From Clostridium pasteurianum BC1 (GTDB taxonomy: Bacteria > Bacillota > Clostridia > Clostridiales > Clostridiaceae), in NCBI RefSeq assembly GCF_000389635.1, contig NC_021182.1, forward strand, positions 186,001 to 250,000: a stretch of 64,000 nt of DNA. Direction: 5' to 3'. Shown in pieces: positions 35,503-44,100 of this stretch. Within the stretch, counting starts at the first letter, position 1; every line of letters begins with the position of its first letter. The translations under genes were made by a program, and so were the position numbers. Under the pieces are notes generated by a model that ran no database searches, had not been told where the DNA came from, and worked only from the letters and a program-made list of their open reading frames with translations.

Positions 35503-35575
35503 GCTATATTATATATAAAATCATTATTTGCAAATAAATCTACGAATCTAATAATCTTATATAAAAATACGTTCA

Positions 35576-35692
35576 TCTTCTTTCATCCAGACTATACTGT
35601 CGGCCTCGGAGTTTCACCGAATCAACCATTACGGTTCGCGGGCTATACCGCCGGTGGGGACTTTCACCCCGCCCTGAAGAGCTTATTCACTT
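35576..35692 (-). ncRNA. FMN riboswitch (RFN element)
   Basis: The reverse strand carries the full RFN consensus: CTTCAGGGCGGGGTGAAAG, TCCCCACCGGCGGTA, AGCCCGCGAACCG, TTGATTCGGTGAAACTCCGA and GGCCGACAGTATAGTCTGGA in order. It senses FMN and, with the downstream hairpin, ends transcription of the ribD-ribE-ribBA-ribH operon when flavin is plentiful. Confidence 0.97.
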
Positions 35693-35703
35693 GTATATTA
35701 AAA

Positions 35704-35732
35704 AAATAACACTTTAGAATTGCAATGTCAAT
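35704..35732 (-). promoter_or_regulatory. Promoter of the riboflavin operon
   Basis: On the reverse strand TTGACA (35732-35727) is followed after 17 bases by TATTTT (35709-35704), 12 bases before the riboswitch starts. Confidence 0.65.
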
Positions 35733-36047
35733 AGTAAATTTATTACTACTGCAATTTGGGCACATATAAAAAAGATTTTAACAAAACAATGCAGTTTTAG
35801 AGTATTTTTACTCTGAATGTCTATGCAAAAATTTATGAATATTTAATGTATAAATTGTATAATACCAATTGCAATTGGTATTAATAAAAATTTTATATAG
35901 GACTTTACAGATATAGGATTTTATAATAAAATAAAAGTGAGTAATCACTCATTACAAGATAATACGAAATTTAAGCATGTGAAAATAAATATGAAGCCAA
36001 AACGGTGTATGATTTGAGGATGTCTTGTATGTATTGGAGGAATATAA
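35733..36047 (+). promoter_or_regulatory. TetR-gene upstream region with two palindromes
   Basis: A perfect 22-bp palindrome occupies 35861-35882 (half-site AATACCAATTG). TGAGT-AATC-ACTCA at 35938-35951 is a second dyad of the kind bound by TetR-family repressors and is the better candidate for autoregulation. The string at 35973-36010 resembles the left end of the 13976-14135 repeat. No open frame is present. Confidence 0.5.
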
Positions 36048-36650
36048 GTGGTAAGGGAAAGTAAAGAACAGGTGATTTTAGAAGCAGCTATAAAGATATT
36101 TGCAGAAAAGAGCTATAATGGCACTACAACCAGTGAAATAGCAAGGGAAGCAGGAGTGGCGGAGGGTACAATCTTTAGGTATTTTAAGACAAAGAAAGAT
36201 TTGCTTAGAGGCATTTTAAATAAATTCACTGTTTTTATTGGGAGTAATCTTATAGATAATCAATTGTCTAAACTTTTGGAGAAAAATAAAGACAAAGATG
36301 AAAAAGAAATATTAAAAAAGATAATAATAAACAGAATCGAACTTATAAAGAAATATAAAGATATGATGAAAATAATGTTTACAGAGATGCAATTTTCTTC
36401 TGAGCTCCGGGAAGACATTATAAAAAATATATTGCCTAAAGCAAAGGCCATAATAAGAAAGTTTGTAGTAATGTGTATTGAAAAAAACAAATTTAGAGAA
36501 GTGAATTTGGATGCAGCAGAAACAGCCATACTTGGAATAGTATTATCCTATGTAATACAAAATTATATTATTATAGATAACAAATCGGAAGATTATTCTG
36601 GATTAGATAATATAATTGACATTGTTATAAATGGATTGAAAAAGCAGTGA
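36048..36650 (+). CDS. TetR/AcrR-family regulator of the exporter operon
   Basis: A 200-residue regulator. The N-terminal helix-turn-helix reads [41 protein letters not shown]. The C-terminal ligand domain is helical and Ile/Lys-rich. It starts at GTG behind TTGGAGG. The next three genes are a HlyD-like lipoprotein, an ABC ATPase and an ABC-2 permease, on the same strand 85 bases later. This matches YbhR-type repressors of YbhGFS exporters, so I infer drug- or lipid-responsive control of that operon and of itself. Confidence 0.88.
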   Translation: MVRESKEQVILEAAIKIFAEKSYNGTTTSEIAREAGVAEGTIFRYFKTKKDLLRGILNKFTVFIGSNLIDNQLSKLLEKNKDKDEKEILKKIIINRIELIKKYKDMMKIMFTEMQFSSELREDIIKNILPKAKAIIRKFVVMCIEKNKFREVNLDAAETAILGIVLSYVIQNYIIIDNKSEDYSGLDNIIDIVINGLKKQ

Positions 36651-36735
36651 TGTTTTTTAGGTAAGGTAAATGCATATGCTATTCAATAAATATTGAGTAA
36701 AATAAAAAAAATTTATTATACAAGGGGTGATTTAT

Positions 36736-37485
36736 ATGAAAAAATTATCAATAGTTGTTTTTATGGCATTTAGTATCGTGCTTCTTGCAGCCTGCGAAGC
36801 TGCAAACTCATCTTCTAAAACGGACAACAGATATACTTCAACAGTGGAGGCAGAAAGTTATAACATAGTTTCAGAACTATCTGGAAAAATCACAGATATA
36901 CCGATAACTCAAGGAAGTACAATAAAGGAAGGAGACAAAATAGCGTCTATAGATTCTACAAGCTATGAACTGCAGCAAAAGGAATCAGAAGCTGTGCTTG
37001 CTATTACAAAGGCCAAGCAAGGGGATTTACCGGAAAATGCAAGTGACAATGTAAAGAATTCAGCCCAGGCGTCTGTGAATCAGGCGCAGGCCGCTTTAGA
37101 TTTAGCAAAGCTTCAAGTAGATAAGTGTACGATTAAGTCCAGTATAGGAGGAACAGTTTTGGAAGTGCTCCTTCATAAGGGTGAAATGGCGTCACCAGGT
37201 ATGAATATAGCTAAAATTATAGACTTAAATAATAAATATATTAAGGTTTATGTAGAAGAAAGCAAGCGAAATAATGTAAGTTTGAATGAAAACGTTCCAA
37301 TTTATGATGATAATAAAAAATTAGGTGAAGGAAAGATAACATATATATCACCACAATCAGAGTTTACGCCTAAGAATACGGAAACAAAAGATGAGAAGCA
37401 AAAAACAGTATTTGAAGTAAAAATATCATTAAGCAGTATAGATAAAGTGTCTGTTGGAACAATGGTAGATGCTGAAATTAAATAG
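36736..37485 (+). CDS. HlyD-family adaptor lipoprotein
   Basis: About 249 residues. The signal peptide ends in lipobox LLAAC (Cys20), so the protein is a lipid-anchored membrane fusion protein. AESYNIVSELSGKITDIPITQGSTIKEGDKIASID is the first half of the biotinyl-lipoyl hairpin. A short coiled coil follows, then CTIKSSIGGTVLEVLLHKGEM closes the lipoyl domain, and a beta-barrel domain completes it. Start ATG 36736 follows AAGGGG, which overlaps the in-frame GTG 36727. It works with the following ABC-2 transporter. Confidence 0.88.
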   Translation: MKKLSIVVFMAFSIVLLAACEAANSSSKTDNRYTSTVEAESYNIVSELSGKITDIPITQGSTIKEGDKIASIDSTSYELQQKESEAVLAITKAKQGDLPENASDNVKNSAQASVNQAQAALDLAKLQVDKCTIKSSIGGTVLEVLLHKGEMASPGMNIAKIIDLNNKYIKVYVEESKRNNVSLNENVPIYDDNKKLGEGKITYISPQSEFTPKNTETKDEKQKTVFEVKISLSSIDKVSVGTMVDAEIK

Positions 37486-37501
37486 AGGTGAGGTGAAATT
37501 T

Positions 37502-38290
37502 ATGAACGCTATAGAAATAGATAACCTTACAAAAAAATTTGGTAGCATATTAGCTGTAGACCATATAAGCTTTAATGTACCAAAGGGGAAGATATTTGGA
37601 TTTTTAGGACCAAACGGTTCAGGTAAGTCTACAACCATTAAAATGCTTTGTGGAGTTTTAGCTCCTACAGAAGGAAGCGCTAAGGTACTTGGCTATGATA
37701 TAGGTACACAAAATCAACAAGTTAAACAGAACATAGGATATATGTCTCAAAGGTTTAGTCTTTATGAAGATCTAACTGTAAATGAAAACCTGGATTTTTA
37801 TGCAGGAATTTACGGTCTAAATAAGAATGATAGAGACGAAAGAAAGAAAGGTATAATTGCTTTGGCAGGACTTAAAGGTAGAGAAAGAGTATTAACAAAA
37901 ACACTTTCTGGTGGCTGGAAACAAAGACTAGCCTTAGGTTGTGCTTTAATTCATCAGCCAAAACTTTTAATTTTAGATGAGCCAACAGCAGGAGTAGATC
38001 CTGTTTCAAGAAGAGTATTTTGGGAGGTTATTCATAAGCTTTCTGCTATGGGAATCACTATACTTGTAACTACACACTATATGGATGAGGCTGAAAGCTG
38101 TGATGAGCTTGCATTTATATTCAATAGCAGGCTTATCGCTAAGGGTTCACCAAAAGAGCTTATTGAAAGAGAAAAGGTATATAATTTAGAGGATGTATTT
38201 GTTAAGTATGTGGAAAGAGAAACAAAAGAAAAAGTAAAAACTTCTTTTGAGGAATTAAAATTTGTAGTAAAGGAGGAAAAATTAAAATGA
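37502..38290 (+). CDS. ABC-2 exporter ATPase
   Basis: About 262 residues. The Walker A motif is GPNGSGKST, the Q-loop lies in YMSQRFSLYEDLTV, the signature is LSGGWKQRLALG and the Walker B is LLILDEPTAGVDP, with H-loop TTHYMDEAE. A C-terminal tail ends EDVFVKYVERE. It is a single ATPase domain, half of a YbhF-type protein. ATG 37502 follows a GAGGTG site; an earlier in-frame TTG has none. It overlaps the permease start by four bases. Confidence 0.93.
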   Translation: MNAIEIDNLTKKFGSILAVDHISFNVPKGKIFGFLGPNGSGKSTTIKMLCGVLAPTEGSAKVLGYDIGTQNQQVKQNIGYMSQRFSLYEDLTVNENLDFYAGIYGLNKNDRDERKKGIIALAGLKGRERVLTKTLSGGWKQRLALGCALIHQPKLLILDEPTAGVDPVSRRVFWEVIHKLSAMGITILVTTHYMDEAESCDELAFIFNSRLIAKGSPKELIEREKVYNLEDVFVKYVERETKEKVKTSFEELKFVVKEEKLK

Positions 38291-39417
38291 ATTTTCAGCG
38301 ATTTTTCTCCGTTGTAAAAAAAGAATTTATACAAATAAAAAGAGATAGGGCAAGTCTTGTAATTGCAATAATGATGCCAATAATGATGATGATTTTGTTT
38401 GGATACGCAGTTAATACAGAACTGGATAATATAAATACGGCAGTATTAGATATGAGTAATACAACTGAAAGTAGAGAACTTATAAAGAGTTTTGAAAATA
38501 CAAAGTATTTTAAGATTACAGGTGAAGAAAATAATATAGACAATATTAATAGTGAAATAAACAACGGAAAGATACATGCAGCTATCATTATACCATCAGA
38601 TTATAGATTAAAACTAGATAAGGGTGAAAAGCCTTCTGTAGAACTTATAATAGACGGTTCAGATCCAACTACAGCAAGAACTGCATTAAGTGGAGGAATA
38701 TTGACGGGAGAAAACTACAGTATAAATTTGGCTGGTAAAAATATGGCGAAAATTAATGAAAATATAAATAGTGCTGGTGTAAATTTTACTACTAAGGTAT
38801 TATATAATCCAGATTTAAAGAATAGAAATTATACTATTCCAGGACTTATAGGACTTGTCATGCAAAATGTTACTATACTTCTTACAGCTTTTGCACTTGT
38901 AAGAGAAAAGGAAAGAGGAACTATTGAACAGCTAGTGGTTTCACCTTTAAAATCTGGGGAAATAATACTTGGGAAACTTATTCCATATATTCTAATTGGT
39001 ATTTGTGACTTTTTGCTTTCAATGATTTTGGGATTTTATTATTTCAATGTGCCTATTAGAGGTAGTATGCTTCTTTTAATTTTTCTTGGCATAGGTTTTG
39101 TAATATGCGCGTTAGCAATAGGTATATTAATATCCACAGCAGCTAAAACGCAGCTTCAAGCCATGCAAATGACTTTTATGATATTACTTCCAAGTGTACT
39201 TCTATCTGGATTCGTTTTTCCTAGAGAGGCCATGCCGTGGATCATTAGAATCATAAGTTATTTTATACCTCTTACCTATTTCTTAAATATTGTAAGAGAT
39301 ATAGTTTTAAAGGGTATTGGTATAAATTATATGATTAATGATGTAATAATACTATTTACATTTGGGATAATCCTTTTAGTTATAAGTATGGTTCAGTTTA
39401 GAAAAAAATTAGAATAA
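38287..39417 (+). CDS. ABC-2 type permease
   Basis: A 376-residue permease of the YhhJ/YbhS type. It has one N-terminal membrane helix (about 24-42), a large extracytoplasmic domain (about 43-175), and five C-terminal helices. The ABC-2 signature region reads REKERGTIEQLVVSPLKSGEIILGKLIPYI. Only one permease gene is present where YbhFSR systems have two, so it probably works as a homodimer. The exporter's cargo is unknown. Confidence 0.9.
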   Translation: MNFQRFFSVVKKEFIQIKRDRASLVIAIMMPIMMMILFGYAVNTELDNINTAVLDMSNTTESRELIKSFENTKYFKITGEENNIDNINSEINNGKIHAAIIIPSDYRLKLDKGEKPSVELIIDGSDPTTARTALSGGILTGENYSINLAGKNMAKINENINSAGVNFTTKVLYNPDLKNRNYTIPGLIGLVMQNVTILLTAFALVREKERGTIEQLVVSPLKSGEIILGKLIPYILIGICDFLLSMILGFYYFNVPIRGSMLLLIFLGIGFVICALAIGILISTAAKTQLQAMQMTFMILLPSVLLSGFVFPREAMPWIIRIISYFIPLTYFLNIVRDIVLKGIGINYMINDVIILFTFGIILLVISMVQFRKKLE

Positions 39418-39436
39418 TATTATAGTCAGTAGCCTT

Positions 39437-39474
39437 AAAGATGTTTTAAATTGCAATTTTAAAACATCTTTAAT
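39437..39474 (+). terminator. Exporter operon terminator
   Basis: AAAGATGTTTTAAA/TTTTAAAACATCTTT forms a long stem with a six-base loop, followed by AATTTTTAG, 20 bases after the permease stop. Confidence 0.85.
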
Positions 39475-40167
39475 TTTTAGTATATTTATGATGAAGGTGT
39501 ACTGTTTTTTTTGTATAATATAACTAGCGTAAAACATCTTAGAATAAATAACAGGTATGGTAGAAGCTATAGATATGGCTAAAATAACCTATGAAGATTT
39601 AATGTTTATAGAAATTAAAAATATAAATAAAGAGAATAATAAATATAAATCTATATATTATATTCAAAGGCTTTTAAAGAAATAAAAAATCCTATGCATT
39701 TAAGCAGATTTAAAAATGGTTTATGGCAGTATACAGAAAAATATGATAGAGATTTCTTTAAAAATAAAACTGGGAATAAACTTTTTCTACAAATAAAAGA
39801 TGAGGATATAAAAGCAATATTGAGACATATAAAGATTAAACTTTCGCCTGGACTAAAAGGAATTATATTAAAGTTATCTAAATCATATAATAAAAGAAAT
39901 ATATTAATAATTTATTTTATTATATTTACGTGATGAATAGAAACTGAGAAAATAAACTTTCACTAATTAGAATTTATTTATATATGTTTTTGCTTTATAT
40001 AACAAAAAAATAGCTTTAAAATCTATATTTTGATAAATTTCCATGCATAAAAAATATAATATTTAGCCAATTTAAAAGTAAAAAACAACAAATAATGTTG
40101 CACAGTATTAATTGTACAAATATAATATACTTATGATAGTAATAAAAAAAGGAAGGCGGGCTGAATT
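39475..40167. other. Gene-poor region with small degenerate frames
   Basis: Apart from the possible gene remnant at 39557-39933, this stretch is AT-rich. The promoter of the YkuI-like gene should lie in 39950-40150, where TATAAT-like hexamers are too frequent to choose one. Confidence 0.35.
39557..39933 (+). pseudogene. Possible gene remnant in two frames, unknown family
   Basis: A 42-codon frame starting MVEAIDMAKITYEDLMFIE (39557-39685) is followed by a 79-codon frame (39694-39933) that begins MHLSRFKNGLWQYTEKYDRDF. Neither has a convincing ribosome site, and both are Lys/Ile-rich. They may be pieces of one decayed gene, or chance frames in AT-rich DNA. I recognise no family. Confidence 0.25.
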
Positions 40168-41418
40168 TTGGATACGAAAAAAGAAGGCGTAAGCTTGAAT
40201 ATAAATAATATAATAGAACAGAAAAGTGTTAAATTGGTATTTCAACCGGTAGTATCTGTAATAAAAAAATCAGTTATAGGACTTGAGGCTTTATTTACAG
40301 GTTCTTTAGATGATAATGGTAAATTTATAAATAAAGATTATTTATTGACTTATGCATCAAAAGAAGGGGAAGCCATAGAACTAGATAGATTATACAGGGA
40401 AAAGGCTTTGGGGAGTTTTGTAAATGTGTACAAAGATAATAAAGAAGCTCTATTGTTTATTGATATAAATATATCCATAATAGATAAATATATAGGTTCT
40501 AAAATTTTGTTAAATGTGGTAAATGAATATAAAATAGAACCTAAAAATATTGTGTTGGAAATAGTTGCAGAAAAAATAGATGATATAGAAGCTATGCAAA
40601 AATTCATTAATTTTTATAGGAGCAGAGGATTTTTAATTGCACTTAAAGATTTGGGAGCAGGTTTTGCTAATCTGGATATGATTTCTTATGTAGAACCAGA
40701 TATAATAAAAATTAACAGTGTAATAACTAAGGAGATATCCTATAATTATTATAAACAGGAAATATTCAAATCACTTATAAACTTATCTAAAAAAGTTGGA
40801 GCTCTTGTGGTTACTGAAGAAATAGAAACTGAGGCAGAAGCCATGGTAGTTATGGAATTAGGTGCTGATATGATTCAAGGATCAGTATTTAGGGAAGCTA
40901 TTAATATAGAAAATGTTAATTTATCAGAGATAACAGAAAAAACTAAACAATTATCTATAGGTTATAAGGACTACATGATAGAAGAGATAAATGCAAAAGA
41001 AAAAGCGCATGAAGATTATGATAATATAATAAATAATATTATAGATAAACTTGTTAAGGAAAATAAAAAGAATTATGATAATACAATAGACAAAATAGTG
41101 GAAGATTACTCTATATTGGAATGTGTATATATTCTAGACAATGATGGATATCAGGTTACCGATACGGCAACCAGATGTAAAAATATGCTATCCCAAAAGG
41201 CTCTTATATTTCAACCAGCTAAAAAGGGAACAAATCATGCACTAAAGAAATACTATTATTTCCCAAAGAGTATGCATTTAAATAAATATGTAACAGAACC
41301 CTATGTTTCATTGGCTACAGGTAATCTTTGTATAACGATTTCAGCTTATTTTAAAAATACTTCAGGTGAGGATTATATACTTTGTGTAGATTTTAATCCA
41401 GATTATATAAATATTTAA
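40168..41418 (+). CDS. YkuI-like EAL-domain protein with altered catalytic site
   Basis: A 416-residue protein. An N-terminal EAL domain (about 15-260) has the motif GLEALF (residues 39-44), IDINIS, LEIVAE, IKIN and the QGSVF segment. The DDFGTG loop reads KDLGAG, so one of the paired metal-binding Asp residues is Lys, and the later KxD reads KIN. A C-terminal PAS-like domain (about 300-416) corresponds to YkuI_C, the same layout as Bacillus YkuI. It probably binds c-di-GMP but may not hydrolyse it. The TTG start follows GGAAGGCGGG. Confidence 0.82.
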   Translation: MDTKKEGVSLNINNIIEQKSVKLVFQPVVSVIKKSVIGLEALFTGSLDDNGKFINKDYLLTYASKEGEAIELDRLYREKALGSFVNVYKDNKEALLFIDINISIIDKYIGSKILLNVVNEYKIEPKNIVLEIVAEKIDDIEAMQKFINFYRSRGFLIALKDLGAGFANLDMISYVEPDIIKINSVITKEISYNYYKQEIFKSLINLSKKVGALVVTEEIETEAEAMVVMELGADMIQGSVFREAINIENVNLSEITEKTKQLSIGYKDYMIEEINAKEKAHEDYDNIINNIIDKLVKENKKNYDNTIDKIVEDYSILECVYILDNDGYQVTDTATRCKNMLSQKALIFQPAKKGTNHALKKYYYFPKSMHLNKYVTEPYVSLATGNLCITISAYFKNTSGEDYILCVDFNPDYINI

Positions 41419-41474
41419 CATAAAGCATTTAGAAGTTAATTAGTAATATATTATATAAAAATAATGAGGCTAAT

Positions 41475-41520
41475 TAAAAAAAAGTCATATGAATTTTAAA
41501 ATTCATATGACTTTTTTTAT
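41475..41520. terminator. Bidirectional terminator between the EAL gene and ispF
   Basis: AAAAAAAGTCATATGAATTTT and its complement form a near-perfect stem with A and T tails on each side, between convergent genes. Confidence 0.92.
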
Positions 41521-41568
41521 AATAGAAAGTTATTACAAAAATAGTATCCAACACTATTTTAATTTGAA

Positions 41569-42042
41569 TTATATTTCCTCCAGAAGACATATGCTTTGAG
41601 AAGAGATCCCTTCGCCACTGCCTGTAAATCCAAGCCCCTCTTCAGTAGTTGCTTTTACATTTACTTTAGCTAAGGATATATTAAGAGTGTCAGCTATATT
41701 TTTTCTCATTTCAGGTATATATGGGCTCATTTTAGGCTTTTGAGCTATTATTGTGGCATCTATATTGCCTACCTTATATCCTGAAGACTGTATAAGTTTT
41801 CCAACCTCATTTAGCAAGGTAAGGCTACTTATACCTTTGTATTTATCAGCATTATCAGGAAAATGAGTACCTATATCCCCAAGGGCAGCAGCTCCTAATA
41901 TACTGTCCATTATAGCGTGCAGCAGTACATCAGCATCCGAATGTCCTAATAAGCCCTTGATATAATTTATTTCAATTCCACCAAGTATAAGCTTTCTATC
42001 TGATACCAATTTATGTACATCATATCCAAGTCCTATTCTCAT
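41569..42042 (-). CDS. ispF: 2-C-methyl-D-erythritol 2,4-cyclodiphosphate synthase
   Basis: A 157-residue enzyme. [12 protein letters not shown] has the zinc-ligand Dx[21 protein letters not shown] is the second metal and substrate block, and [16 protein letters not shown] closes the CDP site. It forms the cyclodiphosphate of the MEP isoprenoid pathway. Start ATG 42042 is set by GGAGG; the upstream in-frame ATG at 42057 precedes that site. No other MEP gene is adjacent. Confidence 0.96.
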   Translation of the reverse strand: MRIGLGYDVHKLVSDRKLILGGIEINYIKGLLGHSDADVLLHAIMDSILGAAALGDIGTHFPDNADKYKGISSLTLLNEVGKLIQSSGYKVGNIDATIIAQKPKMSPYIPEMRKNIADTLNISLAKVNVKATTEEGLGFTGSGEGISSQSICLLEEI

Positions 42043-42275
42043 ATAGTACCTCCACAAAAATAAATATATTGGGTCTGACTCAAAATAGTTTTTTCATCAA
42101 ATATTTTTCAGTTAACTTGCAAAATTAAATTATTTAGCATAAGAAATAAAAATAATTTCAATACTAAATCCTGTTTTTACATCAATTGTTTCAAGTATTT
42201 ATACAAAACTTTCATGAATTTAGAATTTTGAGATAATCCCTTGCTTTATAAGATAAAGAATTAACCGGGATTAAA

Positions 42276-42287
42276 TTAACCGGTTAA
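42276..42287. repeat. TTAACCGGTTAA palindrome
   Basis: A perfect 12-base palindrome next to a second AATTAACCGG half-copy at 42261-42270, just past the stop of the small reverse-strand gene. It might be an operator-like site or part of a decayed repeat. Confidence 0.3.
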
Positions 42288-42312
42288 TTACTATTTTAAT
42301 AAAAAATTTTTA

Positions 42313-42492
42313 TTAAGAAAAGTATCTCTTTTTAGGTATACGTTTACAAGTGGAAGCATCTTTTTTGCTTTTAAATCTATTAGCTATAAATAATTTTTTT
42401 ATGAATTTCTTTATCCTATTAAAAAATGAAGTATTATGGGCTAATAAAACTTTCCTCTCATTAAAATCTACATATACAATATTATTTTTCAT
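42313..42492 (-). CDS. Small basic hypothetical protein
   Basis: A 59-residue protein that I do not recognise. It begins MKNNIVYVDFNERKVLLAHN and becomes strongly Lys/Arg-rich in its second half (FFNRIKKFIKKLFIANRFKSKK). GGGTGG lies six bases before ATG 42492, which supports translation; the longer frame to 42519 is less likely. The amphipathic basic helix could bind membrane or nucleic acid. It is isolated, between ispF and the sortase gene. Confidence 0.5.
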   Translation of the reverse strand: MKNNIVYVDFNERKVLLAHNTSFFNRIKKFIKKLFIANRFKSKKDASTCKRIPKKRYFS

Positions 42493-42772
42493 TATAAACC
42501 ACCCGCCCTTCATTATCATATTAACTATTCTATAATATAATAATACTATTTTATTGAGTAAATGTTAATAGTATTTAAAAAAAAAGTAATTTATATTTTA
42601 CAAATCGATTAAGGTATATATGGAGTGCTATAATAACAATAATGTTGTTTAATGGATATTCCATTATTAATAGAGATTATTGAAGTATATATCTCTGGAA
42701 TGGTGTTTTTCATTCTAATTATTAATGCAAGTAATAAAAGTATAAGCAATAAAAGTAATGGAGGTAAAAGTG

Positions 42773-43366
42773 ATGAAAAAATTTAAAATAGTTGGAGGTA
42801 TTCTTATTGCGGCGGGGATAATAGTAATTTCTTCAGCAATAGGTATGAGATTATGGGCAGCACATAAGGAAAATGCAATGATTAATGATTTTCAAAGGAC
42901 AATTGCTCAGGAAGATAAGAAACCCAATGCAGATGCAAGTACAGATGCACAACCTCCAGCAGATACTAAAGCTGCTATTGGAGTACTTACAATACCAAAG
43001 ATAAATTTAAAAGTAGCTATAGGAGAGGGCGTTGATTTAGGCACTTTAAAATATGCAGTAGGGCATTTTAAGGGAACAGCTATGCCAGGACAAAAAGGAA
43101 ATTTTTGCGTAGCAGGACATAGAAGCTATACTTATAGTGAATATTTTAATAGATTAGGTGAAATTAAAAATGGTGACATAATTAATGTACAAGCTAAAAG
43201 TGGTACTTATACTTATAAAGTATATAATATTAGTGTTGTAACCCCTGATCATGTGGAAGTTTTAAATCCAACTTCAGATGCTACAATGACTCTTATTACG
43301 TGCACGCCTATAAGAATTGCAACCCATAGACTTATAATTAACGCGAGACTTGTTGAAAAACAATAA
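42773..43366 (+). CDS. Class D sortase
   Basis: A 197-residue membrane-anchored transpeptidase. One N-terminal helix (about 5-27) is followed by a short Asp/Pro linker and a sortase barrel. The catalytic triad is visible: His in AGHRSYTYSEYF, Cys in TLITCTP, and Arg after it in the IRIATHRL region. Length and the TLxTC form fit class D. It would attach LPxTG-like proteins to the wall; no substrate protein is encoded nearby. Start ATG 42773 follows GGAGG. Confidence 0.9.
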   Translation: MKKFKIVGGILIAAGIIVISSAIGMRLWAAHKENAMINDFQRTIAQEDKKPNADASTDAQPPADTKAAIGVLTIPKINLKVAIGEGVDLGTLKYAVGHFKGTAMPGQKGNFCVAGHRSYTYSEYFNRLGEIKNGDIINVQAKSGTYTYKVYNISVVTPDHVEVLNPTSDATMTLITCTPIRIATHRLIINARLVEKQ

Positions 43367-43408
43367 TATATCTAAAAATAAGTGGATACTAAAAGCAATA
43401 TCAACTTA

Positions 43409-43536
43409 TTATCCACAAGTTATCAACAATTCTGTGGACAATGTGGACAACTCAATAAGATAAATTACTGATTATATGTAATTAATATAGAAAATTACGA
43501 ATTTACACAAGTTAATAACATGTAAATTGTGGATAA
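43409..43536. promoter_or_regulatory. Cluster of five DnaA-box-like nonamers
   Basis: TTATCCACA (43409, perfect), TTATCAACA (43420), TGTGGACAA (43433 and 43442) and TGTGGATAA (43528, perfect, reverse). The other three differ from the consensus by one base. The gap 43367-43689 holds no gene. Confidence 0.6.
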
Positions 43537-43689
43537 TGTGAATAAGTACTAATAATCTAAAAACATGAATTTTATATTTTATAGTATAATATGGATAAAT
43601 GTATATTTTTTTGATAAAATATACTAGTAAATTAATATAAAAGTAATCATTATTTAAATTATTGGGAAGGAAGCAGTAATGAAAAGTGA

Positions 43690-44073
43690 AGAGAAAAAGA
43701 TCCTAATTATTTAACTACATCACAGCTAAAGGATATGCAAAATAATGGATTGGATATAGAAAGTGGTACATATGAAAATGTAAGGATTGGTGATTTGACC
43801 GCTGCACAACAGCTAAAAAGTCTTCAAAATTCAAAACAGCTTGTGGAATCAATTTTGAATAAAAAAGTTAACTATGTGTCCTATCCTTTTGGGAGCTACA
43901 ATACAAATACTTTAGATGCAGCAAGTAAAGCTGGTTATTTATTAGGACTTAGCAGAGATGGAAAATGGAGTTATAAAACTGATGGAGCATATAAATTAAG
44001 TAGAGTTTATATAGGACTAAAACATACTGAAGCTAATTTTGAGGAAAGAATAAATAATAACAATTATCAATAA
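43690..44073 (+). pseudogene. Truncated polysaccharide deacetylase
   Basis: An open stretch equal to the C-terminal third of the intact deacetylase just downstream (YLTTSQLKDMQNNGLDIES matches YLTSAQLKEMDANGIDIQS). The catalytic FDD region is missing and the metal motif SHTVNH reads SGTYEN. Just upstream, GGGAAGGAAGCAGTAATG starts a frame of 11 codons that stops at once in another phase. The picture is an original start region joined to the 3' third by an internal deletion. It is a non-functional tandem duplicate. Confidence 0.8.
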
Positions 44074-44100
44074 AGTTATGATATATTCTGAGGAGGCATA

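Noticed and set aside
42071-42240. Third copy of the TGTCTCA repeat (GGGTCTGACTCAAAAT at one end, ATTTTGAGATAATCCC at the other)
   Set aside because: Only about 15 bases at each end resemble the element and the interior shows no similarity to copies 1 and 2, so I do not list it as a copy.
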